Part shown: positions 43,745-52,949 of the stretch, one piece after another | How the letters are laid out: each line of letters begins with the position of its first letter | Position numbering within the stretch: the stretch's first letter is position 1 | Source: Acetomicrobium flavidum | GTDB lineage: Bacteria; Synergistota; Synergistia; Synergistales; Acetomicrobiaceae | Direction: 5' to 3' | DNA length: 64,000 bases | Assembly (NCBI RefSeq): GCF_900129645.1 | Contig: NZ_FSQZ01000001.1 | Location: 1,574,001 to 1,638,000 of the forward strand | Program-made: the position numbers and the translations under genes | Notes under the pieces: model-generated | Database searches by the model: none | The model's input: the letters and a program-made list of their open reading frames with translations, nothing else | Told to the model about the DNA's origin: nothing

Positions 43745-45847
43745 ATGTCATCATATGTGGATCTAGGACGTCTCTTTAGGCCAAAGAATATTGCAATAGT
43801 CGGAGCTTCTTCGAATTTGGATAGCATTTCTGGCAGACCATTGAAATTGCTGAATCGGTATAACTATAAAGGTGGAATATTTCCCGTAAATCCCAAATAT
43901 GATTCCCTTCACGGTTTTGTCTGTTACCCCGATGTCCGTTCACTTCCAGTATCTCCAGATGTGGTAATAATTGGAGTAAGAGCTAATCTTGTACCTGATG
44001 TTTTAGAGCAATGCGGTGAAAAAAACGTCCCTTTTGTAGTGATATTTTCCTCAGGCTTCGCAGAAGCTGATGATCCTTACCTTCAGGAAAAGATAGTATC
44101 GATCGCTAAAAAGTGGAACATTCACATAGTTGGCCCCAACTGCCAGGGGTTGGTTAACTTTGTAGATGGTGTACCTTTGAGCTTTTCAGCATCGCTTGAT
44201 GGCGAACCGTTAAAGCCTGGGAATATAGCCTACGTTTCGCAAAGCGGTGCCTTTGGATTCGCATCTTTTGCTTTAAGCGTAGATAGTGGTGTTAATTTCC
44301 GCTATGTCGTCACAACCGGTAATCAGGTAGATTTAGATGTTGTAGACTTTGGACGTTACATAATAGAAGATAAAGAAGTAAAACTTCTTATACTTTACCT
44401 GGAAGGCTTAGAGGATGGCTCAAAGTTTTTAGATCTTGTCCAGAGGGCAAAGGAACGAGAAATCCCGGTTGCCGTGTTGAAGGTCGGAAGAAGTGAAGTG
44501 GCCAAGAAGGCCGCAAAAAGCCATACAGCTGCCTTGACAGGCGATAAAGCAGTATGGGATGCCGTATTTAAACAGTATGGAGTGATAAGCATATCCGATG
44601 TCGAGGATATAATAGACCTTGGCACGATCTTCTCTTCTCCCAAGAGAGCCAGAGGCAAAAATGTGGCTGTTTTAACTACTTCGGGTGGGGCGGGCATAAT
44701 AATGACGGATTTACTGGACGATTTTGGCTTGGAGGTTCCCATCCTAAGCCCTGAAATACAAGAAAAGATAAAACCCTACATTCCCCCCTTCGGCTCTTGC
44801 TTGAACCCCGTAGATATGACTGCTCAGGTCATAAACGATCCCAAAGGTTTTCCGGGATGTTTGGATGCAGTGCTTGAATGCCCCGACATAGATATGGTGA
44901 CGGTGATCATATCCATGATAACTGGCGAATCGGGCAGGCAGATGACCGAAGATCTGATAGCGGCAAACAAACACACCATCAAGCCCATAAATTGCAGTTG
45001 GTTGATAGATAACAAACATGGTGAGGCTTTTTTAAGGCAGCTTAAGGCTGAGGGCATTCCGCTCTTTCAAAGCTTAAGGAGAAGTGCTTTTGCCTTAAGT
45101 GCCTTAGGCAAATGGAATGAGGTGTTATCGAAGCCAGCTACTGAAATCATGGTAAAGGGGTCGCCTTATCTGCCTAATCTGCCCTTTATGATGACGGAGT
45201 ATGATTCTAAAAGGCTGTTGGCATATTGGGGTGTTCCAGTTACTAAAGAGCGTCTTTGTTTATCGTTGGAGGAGGCCCTTGATGCTAGTGAAGAAATAGG
45301 ATATCCGATAGCCTTAAAAGTAATGTCTCCTCAGATTCTTCATAAGACTGAAGCTGGAGCCGTAGCTCTAAATTTGAACGGCGAAGAGCAAATCCGAAAC
45401 GCCTATGGCAGAATATTGGAAAATGCCCGAAAGCATTGTCCCGATGCGCAAATCGAAGGGGTTTTGGTCCAGGAAATGGTAAGTGATGGGTTAGAGTGTA
45501 TGATTGGCATTAAAAGAGATCCCATATTTGGTCCCATTATTGTCGTTGGATTAGGTGGCATTTACGTCGAAGTCTTGAAAGACGTTTCCATGCGGCGAGC
45601 ACCAATTGACGAAAATATGGCATATGAGATGATAGGGGAACTAAAAGGTTATCCGTTGCTTGCGGGGGCAAGAGGGCAAAAAAGGAAGGACGTAAAGGCG
45701 TTGGCAGAGGTTGTGAGCTTGGTGTCTAAACTTGCGTGCATTGAAAACGAGCTTGAAGAGTTGGATATTAATCCTATATTTGTATTAGATGAAGGGAAAG
45801 GAGTGCTAGTGGCAGACGCCTTAGTGTTGAGAAAGACAAAGGAGTGA
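43745..45847 (+). CDS. Acetyl/acyl-CoA synthetase (ADP-forming), fused alpha and beta subunits
   Basis: 700 aa. CoA-binding domain (NIAIVGASSNLDSISGRPLK), succinyl-CoA-synthetase-like domain with VGPNCQGLVNF and YVSQSGAFGFASFALSVDSG, phosphorylatable His in KSHTAALTGDKAVWDAVFKQ near 259, then from about 475 the ATP-grasp beta part (LLAYWGVPVTKERL, LKVMSPQILHKTEAGAVALN). The enzyme converts acyl-CoA, ADP and phosphate to the free acid and ATP, the main substrate-level phosphorylation of amino acid and sugar fermenters of this type. In some organisms the two parts are separate genes; here they are one chain. Acyl preference is not readable. GGGAGGG precedes ATG 43745; plsY follows almost without gap. 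Confidence 0.92.
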   Translation: MSSYVDLGRLFRPKNIAIVGASSNLDSISGRPLKLLNRYNYKGGIFPVNPKYDSLHGFVCYPDVRSLPVSPDVVIIGVRANLVPDVLEQCGEKNVPFVVIFSSGFAEADDPYLQEKIVSIAKKWNIHIVGPNCQGLVNFVDGVPLSFSASLDGEPLKPGNIAYVSQSGAFGFASFALSVDSGVNFRYVVTTGNQVDLDVVDFGRYIIEDKEVKLLILYLEGLEDGSKFLDLVQRAKEREIPVAVLKVGRSEVAKKAAKSHTAALTGDKAVWDAVFKQYGVISISDVEDIIDLGTIFSSPKRARGKNVAVLTTSGGAGIIMTDLLDDFGLEVPILSPEIQEKIKPYIPPFGSCLNPVDMTAQVINDPKGFPGCLDAVLECPDIDMVTVIISMITGESGRQMTEDLIAANKHTIKPINCSWLIDNKHGEAFLRQLKAEGIPLFQSLRRSAFALSALGKWNEVLSKPATEIMVKGSPYLPNLPFMMTEYDSKRLLAYWGVPVTKERLCLSLEEALDASEEIGYPIALKVMSPQILHKTEAGAVALNLNGEEQIRNAYGRILENARKHCPDAQIEGVLVQEMVSDGLECMIGIKRDPIFGPIIVVGLGGIYVEVLKDVSMRRAPIDENMAYEMIGELKGYPLLAGARGQKRKDVKALAEVVSLVSKLACIENELEELDINPIFVLDEGKGVLVADALVLRKTKE

Positions 45848-45852
45848 GGCCG

Positions 45853-46446
45853 ATGTCAGTTTTTTTGGTTTTACTGGCTTACATCCTGGGCTCAATGCCA
45901 ATGGGCTATTTGGTCGTTAAGTTGATGAGAGGCGAAGATATCAGGAAATATGGCTCCGGCAACATAGGTGCAACAAACGTAGGTAGGGTGATGGGAAGGA
46001 AATGGGCCGTAATTGTCGGTTTCTTCGACATAAGCAAAGGGGCTTTAGCCATATTAATTGCCAGATGTTTGGGGGTTACTTCGCCTGATTTTCTGGCTTT
46101 TATTGGGGTTATAGCGGTGTTGGGGCATAACTTTCCCGTTTGGTTGAAATTTAAAGGAGGAAAGGGAGTTGCTACATCGTTCGGTGTAGTATTTATGTTT
46201 CACCCCTTAGCTTCGATTTTGGGTGGAATTATATGGTATTGTGTCATGAGGCTAAGCCGCTATGTCTCGTTGGGATCAATGGTTTCTCTCTCTTCTGTGC
46301 CCTTTTTGCTGATATTGCTTGGTTCAAATAGAGCTTATATTGTGGCCTCAACTTTTTTGGCGGTTCTTACTATCTTAAGACACCGCGCAAATATAAAGAG
46401 GCTCCTTATGGGAACTGAACATAAAGTAGGAGAACGGGTTGCCTAG
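45853..46446 (+). CDS. plsY: Glycerol-3-phosphate acyltransferase PlsY
   Basis: 197 aa, five membrane helices. Motifs of acylphosphate-dependent PlsY are present: LAYILGSMPMGYLVVKLMRG, IRKYGSGNIGATNVGRVMGR, and LKFKGGKGVATSFGVVF. It makes lysophosphatidic acid from acyl phosphate and glycerol-3-phosphate. ATG 45853 is chosen (AAGGAG 8 nt upstream); an in-frame GTG at 45844 overlaps the stop of the preceding gene. Sharing a transcript with ADP-forming acyl-CoA synthetase may be incidental. Confidence 0.96.
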   Translation: MSVFLVLLAYILGSMPMGYLVVKLMRGEDIRKYGSGNIGATNVGRVMGRKWAVIVGFFDISKGALAILIARCLGVTSPDFLAFIGVIAVLGHNFPVWLKFKGGKGVATSFGVVFMFHPLASILGGIIWYCVMRLSRYVSLGSMVSLSSVPFLLILLGSNRAYIVASTFLAVLTILRHRANIKRLLMGTEHKVGERVA

Positions 46447-46489
46447 GCCGATAATGCGAGTGGATTGAACTTTTTAGGGGGCAGAAATT

Positions 46490-47035
46490 GTGTCTATTGT
46501 CTATGCATTTTTGATTGGTCTGTCGTTGTCCATGGATGCTTTTTCTGTGTGCGTTAGTGCAGGTGCTTGCAGAAGGGATAGTTGTTTTTATGTTGCCTTG
46601 AGGATGAGCAGCATCTTCGGTTTTTTCCAGTTTGCCATGCCTATTTTTGGTTATTTTTTAGGTTGCTATGCATTACGTAAATTTTCGCCATACGATGAAT
46701 GGATAGCCTCCTTTATTCTTTTCTTTGTTGGCTTAAAGATGGCCATTGATTCAAGAAAAGCGCAACAATGCGACTCAAAGGATTTCACCAAAGGTGTTGC
46801 CTTGCTGGCGCTTGCTATTGCGACATCGATTGATGCTTTGTCCGTAGGAGTGGGAGTTGCTGTAACCAACGTATCTATAGTTTTTTTGTCTTCGATCATA
46901 GGGATCGTTACAATGGGCATGTGCTTGCTAGGAGTATATTTTGGCCATACTTTAGGGCTTCTTTTCGGACGCTTTGCCTGTATTTTTAGCGGGTTAGTGA
47001 TTTGTGCCATAGGGCTTAAAATATTGTTGTTGTAG
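46490..47035 (+). CDS. mntP: Putative manganese efflux pump MntP
   Basis: 181 aa, six membrane helices, the usual MntP size. Two inverted halves each hold a conserved Asp motif: GLSLSMDAFSVCVSAGAC and IATSIDALSVGVGVAVTN. In E. coli the family exports Mn2+. Translation begins at GTG 46490 behind AGGGGG. No yybP-ykoY manganese riboswitch is recognisable in the 43-nt gap to plsY, so it probably belongs to the same transcript. Confidence 0.9.
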   Translation: MSIVYAFLIGLSLSMDAFSVCVSAGACRRDSCFYVALRMSSIFGFFQFAMPIFGYFLGCYALRKFSPYDEWIASFILFFVGLKMAIDSRKAQQCDSKDFTKGVALLALAIATSIDALSVGVGVAVTNVSIVFLSSIIGIVTMGMCLLGVYFGHTLGLLFGRFACIFSGLVICAIGLKILLL

Positions 47036-47141
47036 ATACCTCAAGGAAAATCAGGGCATTTATCCCCCAGAAGTTCAAGACATGTCCTTCCTGCTTGGTC
47101 ATACTCGGCGATGTAAAATGTTTGGCACTCCTAACATAATC

Positions 47142-47172
47142 CTTGACATTTTCTGACCTTTATGCGTATAAT
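47142..47172 (+). promoter_or_regulatory. ctsR operon promoter with overlapping CtsR box
   Basis: TTGACA (47143-47148), 18-nt spacer and TATAAT (47167-47172). On the minus strand 47142-47158 reads GGTCAGA-AAA-TGTCAAG, close to the CtsR operator (two RGTCAAA heptads separated by NAN), and it covers the -35. A further perfect GGTCAAA heptad lies at 47179-47185 at the expected start of transcription. This predicts autoregulation by CtsR. Confidence 0.75.
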
Positions 47173-47216
47173 GCTTCTGGTCAAAGTCAGAGTTGCAAGA
47201 TAAGGGGTGCTGCAGT

Positions 47217-47696
47217 ATGGGAAGCTTGACCGAAAAGATAGAAAAATACATTCGTAGTTTGCTCGAGTCCAACTCTACTGACGAGATTATCTTGCGACGC
47301 AAGGAACTGGCAAGTGTTTTCGGTTGCGTGCCAAGTCAGATCAATTATGTATTGCAAAGTAGGTTCACTCCTGAGAGGGGATTTATCGTCGAGAGTCAAA
47401 GGGGAGGCCATGGATATATACGCATCATCAGAGTTTGCCTCTCCGATGTGGAAGATAGGCTAAATCACATAGAAGAGATAGTAGATGACGCAATGCCATC
47501 GCAGGATATCAGGCGATTGTTGAAAAATTTAGAAGAGCGAGGCTTGCTTACGCTAAGGGAACGGACGATTTTTGAAGTTATGCTGAGGTTTATGGACGAA
47601 ATGCTGACTTCTCTTTTCGATCTTCCGGCATATAAAAGGGATGAGCTTAACACCGAACTGGTAAGAAGGTTGCTGAAGAGCCTCGCTATTATATAG
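47217..47696 (+). CDS. ctsR: Transcriptional repressor of class III stress genes
   Basis: 159 aa from ATG 47217 (AAGGGGTG upstream; the reading frame extends back to 47193 without family similarity). The winged helix-turn-helix reads LRRKELASVFGCVPSQINYV followed by the wing with the tetraglycine-like heat-sensing loop in VESQRGGHGYIRIIRV. CtsR represses clp genes, releases DNA on heat, and is removed when McsB is active. It heads ctsR-mcsA-mcsB-clpC, whose promoter carries a CtsR box. Confidence 0.95.
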   Translation: MGSLTEKIEKYIRSLLESNSTDEIILRRKELASVFGCVPSQINYVLQSRFTPERGFIVESQRGGHGYIRIIRVCLSDVEDRLNHIEEIVDDAMPSQDIRRLLKNLEERGLLTLRERTIFEVMLRFMDEMLTSLFDLPAYKRDELNTELVRRLLKSLAII

Positions 47697-47701
47697 GGGG
47701 A

Positions 47702-48247
47702 ATGGCTATGCTGTGTGAACATTGCAACGAACGGGAGGCCGAGGTGCACATTAAGCAAATGATCGACGGAGAGGTAAAGGAATACCATCTCTGTAGAGAG
47801 TGTGCTCAAGCCATGAGTTTGGAGTTGGACCTGTTTCCCCATTTTAACTTCGATCTCTCTTGGGAAAATTTGTTAGGGCCTTTATTTGAGCCTTTCGCTT
47901 CGACAGGTAGGCGCAGAGCCACTGAAACTGAAATTAGATGTCAAGAATGTGGCTTGGATTATTCGAGCTTTCAAAAAAGCGGCAAATTTGGATGTCCGAA
48001 ATGTTACGAATCTTTTAGGGAATCTATCAGGCCTCTGCTTCGTAAAATACATGGTGCTGACCGCCATAGGGGGAATAAACCGGAAATGGACGTTGCTGTG
48101 GACAGGGGAGCAGAAAACGAACTAGAGCGACTTCAAATGGAGCTTAAGGAGGCAATTGAGAAGGAGGAGTATGAGCGCGCTGCAAAGATCCGTGATCGTA
48201 TACGCGAACTGACGTCGAAAGGTGATGGTAATAATGGCAAGGCGTGA
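47702..48247 (+). CDS. mcsA: McsA, activator of the protein-arginine kinase (zinc and UVR motifs)
   Basis: 181 aa. Two zinc-ribbon-like units with paired CxxC: CEHCNEREAEVHIK with CREC, and CQECGLDYSSFQKSGKFGCP with KCY. A C-terminal UVR helix follows (LKEAIEKEEYERAAKIRDRI). McsA binds and activates McsB and delivers it to CtsR and ClpC. Starts 5 nt after ctsR and overlaps mcsB by about 14 nt. Confidence 0.95.
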   Translation: MAMLCEHCNEREAEVHIKQMIDGEVKEYHLCRECAQAMSLELDLFPHFNFDLSWENLLGPLFEPFASTGRRRATETEIRCQECGLDYSSFQKSGKFGCPKCYESFRESIRPLLRKIHGADRHRGNKPEMDVAVDRGAENELERLQMELKEAIEKEEYERAAKIRDRIRELTSKGDGNNGKA

Positions 48248-49292
48248 TTTGTTGACGCATCCCATAGAATGGATAAAAGGCAAGGGCAGCAGCTCTAATA
48301 TTGCGGTTTCTAGCAGGATCAGGCTGGCGAGGAACTTAAGGGATTTTCCCTTTACCCATCGTTGCGATGAAGAAAAACTCCTTGTCATTGCAGATAAGGT
48401 GAAACAGGTTATATCCAAATCTGATCTTCTTAAAAATAGCGACGTCATAGAGATGGATTCGCTAGATCCTCTTTCACGATGGATCTTAGTAGAGAGGCAT
48501 TTGATCAGTCCACCCTTTGCTAACGGCGGCCCTGGACGCATTGCTGTCATAGATCCAAAGGGCGTCATATCTGTAATGGTGAACGAAGAGGACCATCTTA
48601 GAATACAGGTGATCTTAGCTGGGCTGGAGCTAAGTGAAGTGTGGCGTATTGCAAATAAAGTTGAAAAGGTGTTCGAAGAGCTGAATTACGCCTTCGATCG
48701 CGACTTTGGCTATCTTACAGCTTGTCCAACGAACGTCGGAACCGGAATGCGAGCTTCTGTAATGGTTCACATTCCTGCCCTTGAAATGTCAAAGCAAGTT
48801 ACTACACTGATAAATGAATGCAATCGTATTGGTCTGACTGTTAGGGGGACTTATGGCGAAGGAAGTGACGTTTTGGGTTCATTGTACCAAATCTCAAATC
48901 AGATAACCCTGGGCCTCAGTGAGGAGGAGCTAATAGATAAGGTGTCGTCAGCGGTGAGCCAGGTAGTTGCAGAGGAAGAACGTGCAAGGACCGTCATGAA
49001 GCACAAATTAGGCATATCGTTAGATGACAGGATATGGAGGGCTTTTGGCATATTATGCTACTCGAGGATGATAACAAGCAAAGAAGCCTTGGAATTGATT
49101 TCCCTAGTCAAAATGGGAAGCGACATGGAAATAACTCCTAAGATTTCGGTCGAAGAATGGAATAATCTCGTGTTGGGCGTACAGCCAAACCATGTCCAGG
49201 TGTATGCGGGTAAACAATTGTCTCCAAGTGAAAGAGATGTGTTCAGGGCAACATTTTTGCGGGAGCGTCTTAAAACTATCGTAGGCAAATAG
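48234..49292 (+). CDS. mcsB: Protein-arginine kinase McsB
   Basis: 352 aa from ATG 48234 (AAGGTG 9 nt upstream; GTG 48222 and ATG 48225 are in frame). Phosphagen-kinase fold without the N-terminal creatine-kinase domain. ATP and catalytic residues are in VSSRIRLARNLRDFPFTHRC, ACPTNVGTGMRASVMVHIPA and GLTVRGTYGEGSDVLGSLYQ. McsB phosphorylates arginines on proteins, tagging them for ClpC-ClpP. With McsA, CtsR and ClpC this gives the complete arginine-phosphate degradation module, best known from Gram-positive bacteria. Confidence 0.96.
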   Translation: MARRDLLTHPIEWIKGKGSSSNIAVSSRIRLARNLRDFPFTHRCDEEKLLVIADKVKQVISKSDLLKNSDVIEMDSLDPLSRWILVERHLISPPFANGGPGRIAVIDPKGVISVMVNEEDHLRIQVILAGLELSEVWRIANKVEKVFEELNYAFDRDFGYLTACPTNVGTGMRASVMVHIPALEMSKQVTTLINECNRIGLTVRGTYGEGSDVLGSLYQISNQITLGLSEEELIDKVSSAVSQVVAEEERARTVMKHKLGISLDDRIWRAFGILCYSRMITSKEALELISLVKMGSDMEITPKISVEEWNNLVLGVQPNHVQVYAGKQLSPSERDVFRATFLRERLKTIVGK

Positions 49293-49312
49293 AGCAAAAG
49301 GGGTGAACGAGG

Positions 49313-51802
49313 ATGTGGCAATTTTTTACGGAGCGAGCAAGGAGGGTAATTCAATTAGCTCATCGTGAAGCCTTGAGATTGGGTCACGATGTGATCGGCA
49401 CGGAACATATATTGCTTGGGCTGTTAGCCGAAGGCGATGGAGTGGCGGCTCATGTGTTGATGTCACTGGGTATAGATTTAGATGAAGTTAGAAAAAGAGT
49501 GGAACAACTCGTGGGCAAAGGTCAGCCAAAGGATAAACCAATAGATCTTCCCTTAAGCCCAAGGGCTAAGCGTGTCTTGGATTTAGCCATGAGGGAAGCC
49601 CGCAACATGGGCGTCAATTATGTCGGCACTGAACATATACTGCTTGGGCTGTTAGCCGAAGGCGAAGGCATAGCTGCTCAAGTGCTCATGAGCATGGGCC
49701 TTGACACGCAAAAAGTATATCAGGAAGTTATTCGTTACCTTTCTGGAGGGGAGGTGGATCAAATGAGCCAATCTCCTGGGTTATCCAAGAAGAAATCTCA
49801 CACAAAGACGCCTACGCTTGATCAGCTGGGCATCGATTTGGTTGAAATGGCGCGTCGCGGCGAACTTGATCCCGTCATCGGAAGGGAAAAGGAAATACAG
49901 CGCGTCATTCAAATTTTGTCACGCAGGACCAAAAATAACCCCTGCCTCATTGGAGATCCTGGGGTCGGTAAAACTGCAATAGTAGAGGGCTTGGCTCAAA
50001 AGATTGCCCTTGGTGAGGTGCCCGAGTTGCTGAAGAACAAGCGCATTGTGCAGCTTAATATCGGGAACCTTGTTGCGGGCACCAAATACAGGGGCGAATT
50101 TGAAGAGCGGATGAGGAAGTTGATAAAGGAAGTTCGCGATTCAAGGGACGTTATTGTGTTCATCGATGAAATTCATACCTTGGTTGGCGCTGGAGGAGCA
50201 GAAGGAGCTGTCGATGCAGCTAATATCTTGAAGCCAAGCCTTGCTAAGGGAGAGTTTCAGGTGATTGGGGCAACGACGCTTGATGAATATAGAAAATACA
50301 TTGAAAAGGATGCCGCCCTGGAACGCAGGTTCCAGCCTGTTTACGTTGGCGAGCCCACAATAGAAGATACCATTGAGATCCTAAAGGGCCTTCGGGATAA
50401 GTACGAAGCGCACCATAGGGTGAAATATACCGATGCTGCCCTTGAAGCAGCTGCCAAGCTATCCGCCCGATACATAAGCGACAGATTTTTGCCCGATAAG
50501 GCCATAGATCTTATCGATGAAGCCGGGGCGAGGGTGCGGCTTTCTGCCATGAATCCTCCTGACTTCATAAAGGAGCTTGAAAAAAAGCTTGAGACGGTCA
50601 GAAAGGAAAAGGAAGCCGCCGTGGCATCTCAGGAGTTTGAAAAAGCTGCTGCTTTAAGAGATCAAGAAAGAAAGCTCTCCGAAGAGCTCGAGGAGAAGCG
50701 CAAGGCATGGCAAGCCAAGAACTCGCAAGAAGAGCCGATTGTCGATGAAGAGGATATAGCCTTGATTGTTTCCGAATGGACAGGCATTCCCGTAATGCAG
50801 CTTACTGAGGAAGAAAGCCAAAGGCTCCTGCGTATGGAAGAGGAGATCCATAAACGCATAATCGATCAGGAGGAGGCGGTCTCAGTCGTTGCCAGGGCAA
50901 TAAGGAGGGCCAGAAGCGGTCTGAAGGATCCCAAGCGACCCATCGGAAGTTTCCTCTTCTTAGGGCCTACGGGTGTTGGCAAGACTGAGCTGAGCAAGGC
51001 GTTGGCCGAATTCCTATTTGGCGATGAGAATTCCATGATTAGGCTCGACATGAGCGAGTTCATGGAGCGCCACGAGGTATCAAAACTAATTGGTGCACCT
51101 CCTGGCTACGTCGGTTACGAAGAGGGAGGTAAGCTGACCGAAGCAGTCAGAAGGCGTCCATATGCTGTAGTGCTCTTCGACGAGATAGAAAAGGCTCATC
51201 CTGACGTATTTAACATACTTTTGCAGATACTAGAGGATGGGAGGTTGACCGACGGACAGGGTCGCGTGGTAGATTTTAAGAATACGGTGATCATAATGAC
51301 CAGTAACCTTGGTGCCCAGGACCTGATGAAGGGACCAAGCATAGGATTTAGCGTCACTTCTGAGAGCGGTCTAGACTTTGAAGATGCAAAGAAAAACATC
51401 CTTGAAGCTGTTAGAAGGACGTTTAGGCCGGAGTTTATAAACAGGATCGACGAGATAGTTGTCTTTAAACCTTTGGCCGAAAAGGAACTGTTGCAAATTG
51501 TGGACCTCATGATAAAGGATGTGGCGAAAAGGTTAGCAGAAAAGGGCTTGATAATTGAAGTTACTGACGCAGCGAAGAATTTCTTGCTCAAAAAGGGATA
51601 CGAGCCTAAATTTGGTGCACGCCCATTAAGGCGTACGATACAACGATATATTGAGGATAAGTTGGCCGATATATTGCTCGAGGGCAAGATAAAGCCCGGT
51701 GAGGTGATCAAAGTAGATGTTGCCGATGATGATATAGCGTTTACGCCCATTCAAGATGAAGGCCCAATTAAGGCAAGCGGTCAAGGGGTTGCGCAAGCCT
51801 AA
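49313..51802 (+). CDS. clpC: ATP-dependent Clp protease ATPase subunit ClpC
   Basis: 829 aa. Two Clp_N repeats (HDVIGTEHILLGLLAEGDGV and MGVNYVGTEHILLGLLAEGE), AAA1 with Walker A LIGDPGVGKTAIVEGLA near 215, an M domain with UVR motif (KEAAVASQEFEKAAALRDQE), and AAA2 with Walker A LGPTGVGKTELSKALAEF near 552. The ClpP-docking tripeptide IGF is in MKGPSIGFSVTS. ClpC unfolds proteins, including those with phosphoarginine, and feeds ClpP. clpP is not in this window. Operon end; terminator at 51821. Confidence 0.97.
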   Translation: MWQFFTERARRVIQLAHREALRLGHDVIGTEHILLGLLAEGDGVAAHVLMSLGIDLDEVRKRVEQLVGKGQPKDKPIDLPLSPRAKRVLDLAMREARNMGVNYVGTEHILLGLLAEGEGIAAQVLMSMGLDTQKVYQEVIRYLSGGEVDQMSQSPGLSKKKSHTKTPTLDQLGIDLVEMARRGELDPVIGREKEIQRVIQILSRRTKNNPCLIGDPGVGKTAIVEGLAQKIALGEVPELLKNKRIVQLNIGNLVAGTKYRGEFEERMRKLIKEVRDSRDVIVFIDEIHTLVGAGGAEGAVDAANILKPSLAKGEFQVIGATTLDEYRKYIEKDAALERRFQPVYVGEPTIEDTIEILKGLRDKYEAHHRVKYTDAALEAAAKLSARYISDRFLPDKAIDLIDEAGARVRLSAMNPPDFIKELEKKLETVRKEKEAAVASQEFEKAAALRDQERKLSEELEEKRKAWQAKNSQEEPIVDEEDIALIVSEWTGIPVMQLTEEESQRLLRMEEEIHKRIIDQEEAVSVVARAIRRARSGLKDPKRPIGSFLFLGPTGVGKTELSKALAEFLFGDENSMIRLDMSEFMERHEVSKLIGAPPGYVGYEEGGKLTEAVRRRPYAVVLFDEIEKAHPDVFNILLQILEDGRLTDGQGRVVDFKNTVIIMTSNLGAQDLMKGPSIGFSVTSESGLDFEDAKKNILEAVRRTFRPEFINRIDEIVVFKPLAEKELLQIVDLMIKDVAKRLAEKGLIIEVTDAAKNFLLKKGYEPKFGARPLRRTIQRYIEDKLADILLEGKIKPGEVIKVDVADDDIAFTPIQDEGPIKASGQGVAQA

Positions 51803-51820
51803 GTACAATTAAACAATCCC

Positions 51821-51853
51821 AGGCCACGGATAGTTACTTTTCCGTGGCCTTTT
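51821..51853 (+). terminator. Intrinsic terminator of the ctsR-clpC operon
   Basis: 10-bp stem AGGCCACGGA/TCCGTGGCCT (51821-51830 with 51841-51850) followed by TTTT. Confidence 0.9.
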
Positions 51854-51921
51854 GCTATTATAATAAATGAAGCTCGGATAAACGTGTGATATTATTTTAT
51901 TGCTAAGGTGGTGTGATTGTT

Positions 51922-52761
51922 ATGTATGGATTTGATATTTTCTGGTTATTGTTCTTTTTCATGTTGGTCCTTCCCTCTCTGAGACAGTGGAACATAGAGC
52001 GGTTAAGGCAAAATTTGATAAAAAAGATAGAGCAAAACCGCAAAAGTCGCGTGATCACCCTCATACACAGACAGGAATCCATAGGTTTTTTGGGAATGTT
52101 TGCGAGAAACTTTATAAGCATCGAGGATTCCGAAGAAGTGCTGCGGGCGATTAAGCTGACGCCCAAGGATATGCCTATCGACCTCATAGTCCATACACCT
52201 GGAGGAATACTTTTGGCTGCCGAACAGATCGCCAGTGCTTTATCAAAGCATGATGCGAAAGTAACTGTATTCGTTCCCCACTACGCTATGTCTGGTGGCA
52301 CGCTAATTGCCCTTGCTGCCGATGAGATAGTTATGGATGAAAACGCAGTGTTGGGCCCTGTAGATCCGCAGATTGGCCAGTTCGCTGCCGTATCTATATT
52401 AAAAGTCTTAGAACAAAAACCCATATCGGAAATCGATGATAACACTATCATACTAGCTGACATGTCAAAAAAAGCCATCTCTCAGACGCGACAGTTCGTC
52501 TACGATCTCTTGATAAGCAACGATGTTCCAGAGGAAAAGGCTAACGAATTGGCAACCACTTTAACAGATGGAAGATGGACCCATGATTACCCAATAATGT
52601 TTGAAGAGGCGAAGCAGCTTGGTCTAAACGTAACTTGTGGCATACCCAATGAGGTGTCTGCCTTGATGCATCTCTATCCTCAGGCAAGTCAAAGGCGCCC
52701 ATCCGTGCAGTATGTCCCCCTTCCCTATCAGCGACCGACATCCAATGGTAAAGAAAAATAA
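51922..52761 (+). CDS. Membrane-anchored serine dehydrogenase proteinase (SDH family, Clp/crotonase fold)
   Basis: 279 aa. One N-terminal membrane helix (about 5-20) and a cytoplasmic ClpP/SppA-like domain: IDLIVHTPGGILLAAEQIAS carries the oxyanion-loop TPGG, YAMSGGTLIALAADEIVMDE the nucleophile Ser in AMSGGT, and VLGPVDPQIGQFAAVSIL follows. Family PF01972; members are poorly characterised, named after serine-dehydratase-degrading activity. It lies just behind the ClpC operon but beyond a terminator. ATG 51922 is chosen; GTG 51913 is too close to AAGGTGG. Pro-rich, polar C-terminus. Confidence 0.85.
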   Translation: MYGFDIFWLLFFFMLVLPSLRQWNIERLRQNLIKKIEQNRKSRVITLIHRQESIGFLGMFARNFISIEDSEEVLRAIKLTPKDMPIDLIVHTPGGILLAAEQIASALSKHDAKVTVFVPHYAMSGGTLIALAADEIVMDENAVLGPVDPQIGQFAAVSILKVLEQKPISEIDDNTIILADMSKKAISQTRQFVYDLLISNDVPEEKANELATTLTDGRWTHDYPIMFEEAKQLGLNVTCGIPNEVSALMHLYPQASQRRPSVQYVPLPYQRPTSNGKEK

Positions 52762-52949
52762 TTATATAAGCCACAAACAAACTTATATGTTTATACGATG
52801 TAGTATGATTAACGTATAATATGTATGTGTTTGTTTTTGATGAACACGTGAGGAGGTGGTTAGGAAAAGCTACAGCTATAAAGTATTTCTAGATTTCAAA
52901 ACAATGCTATATTAGAAACTTATCTTCCTATAAGAGGAGGGGGGAAGAG

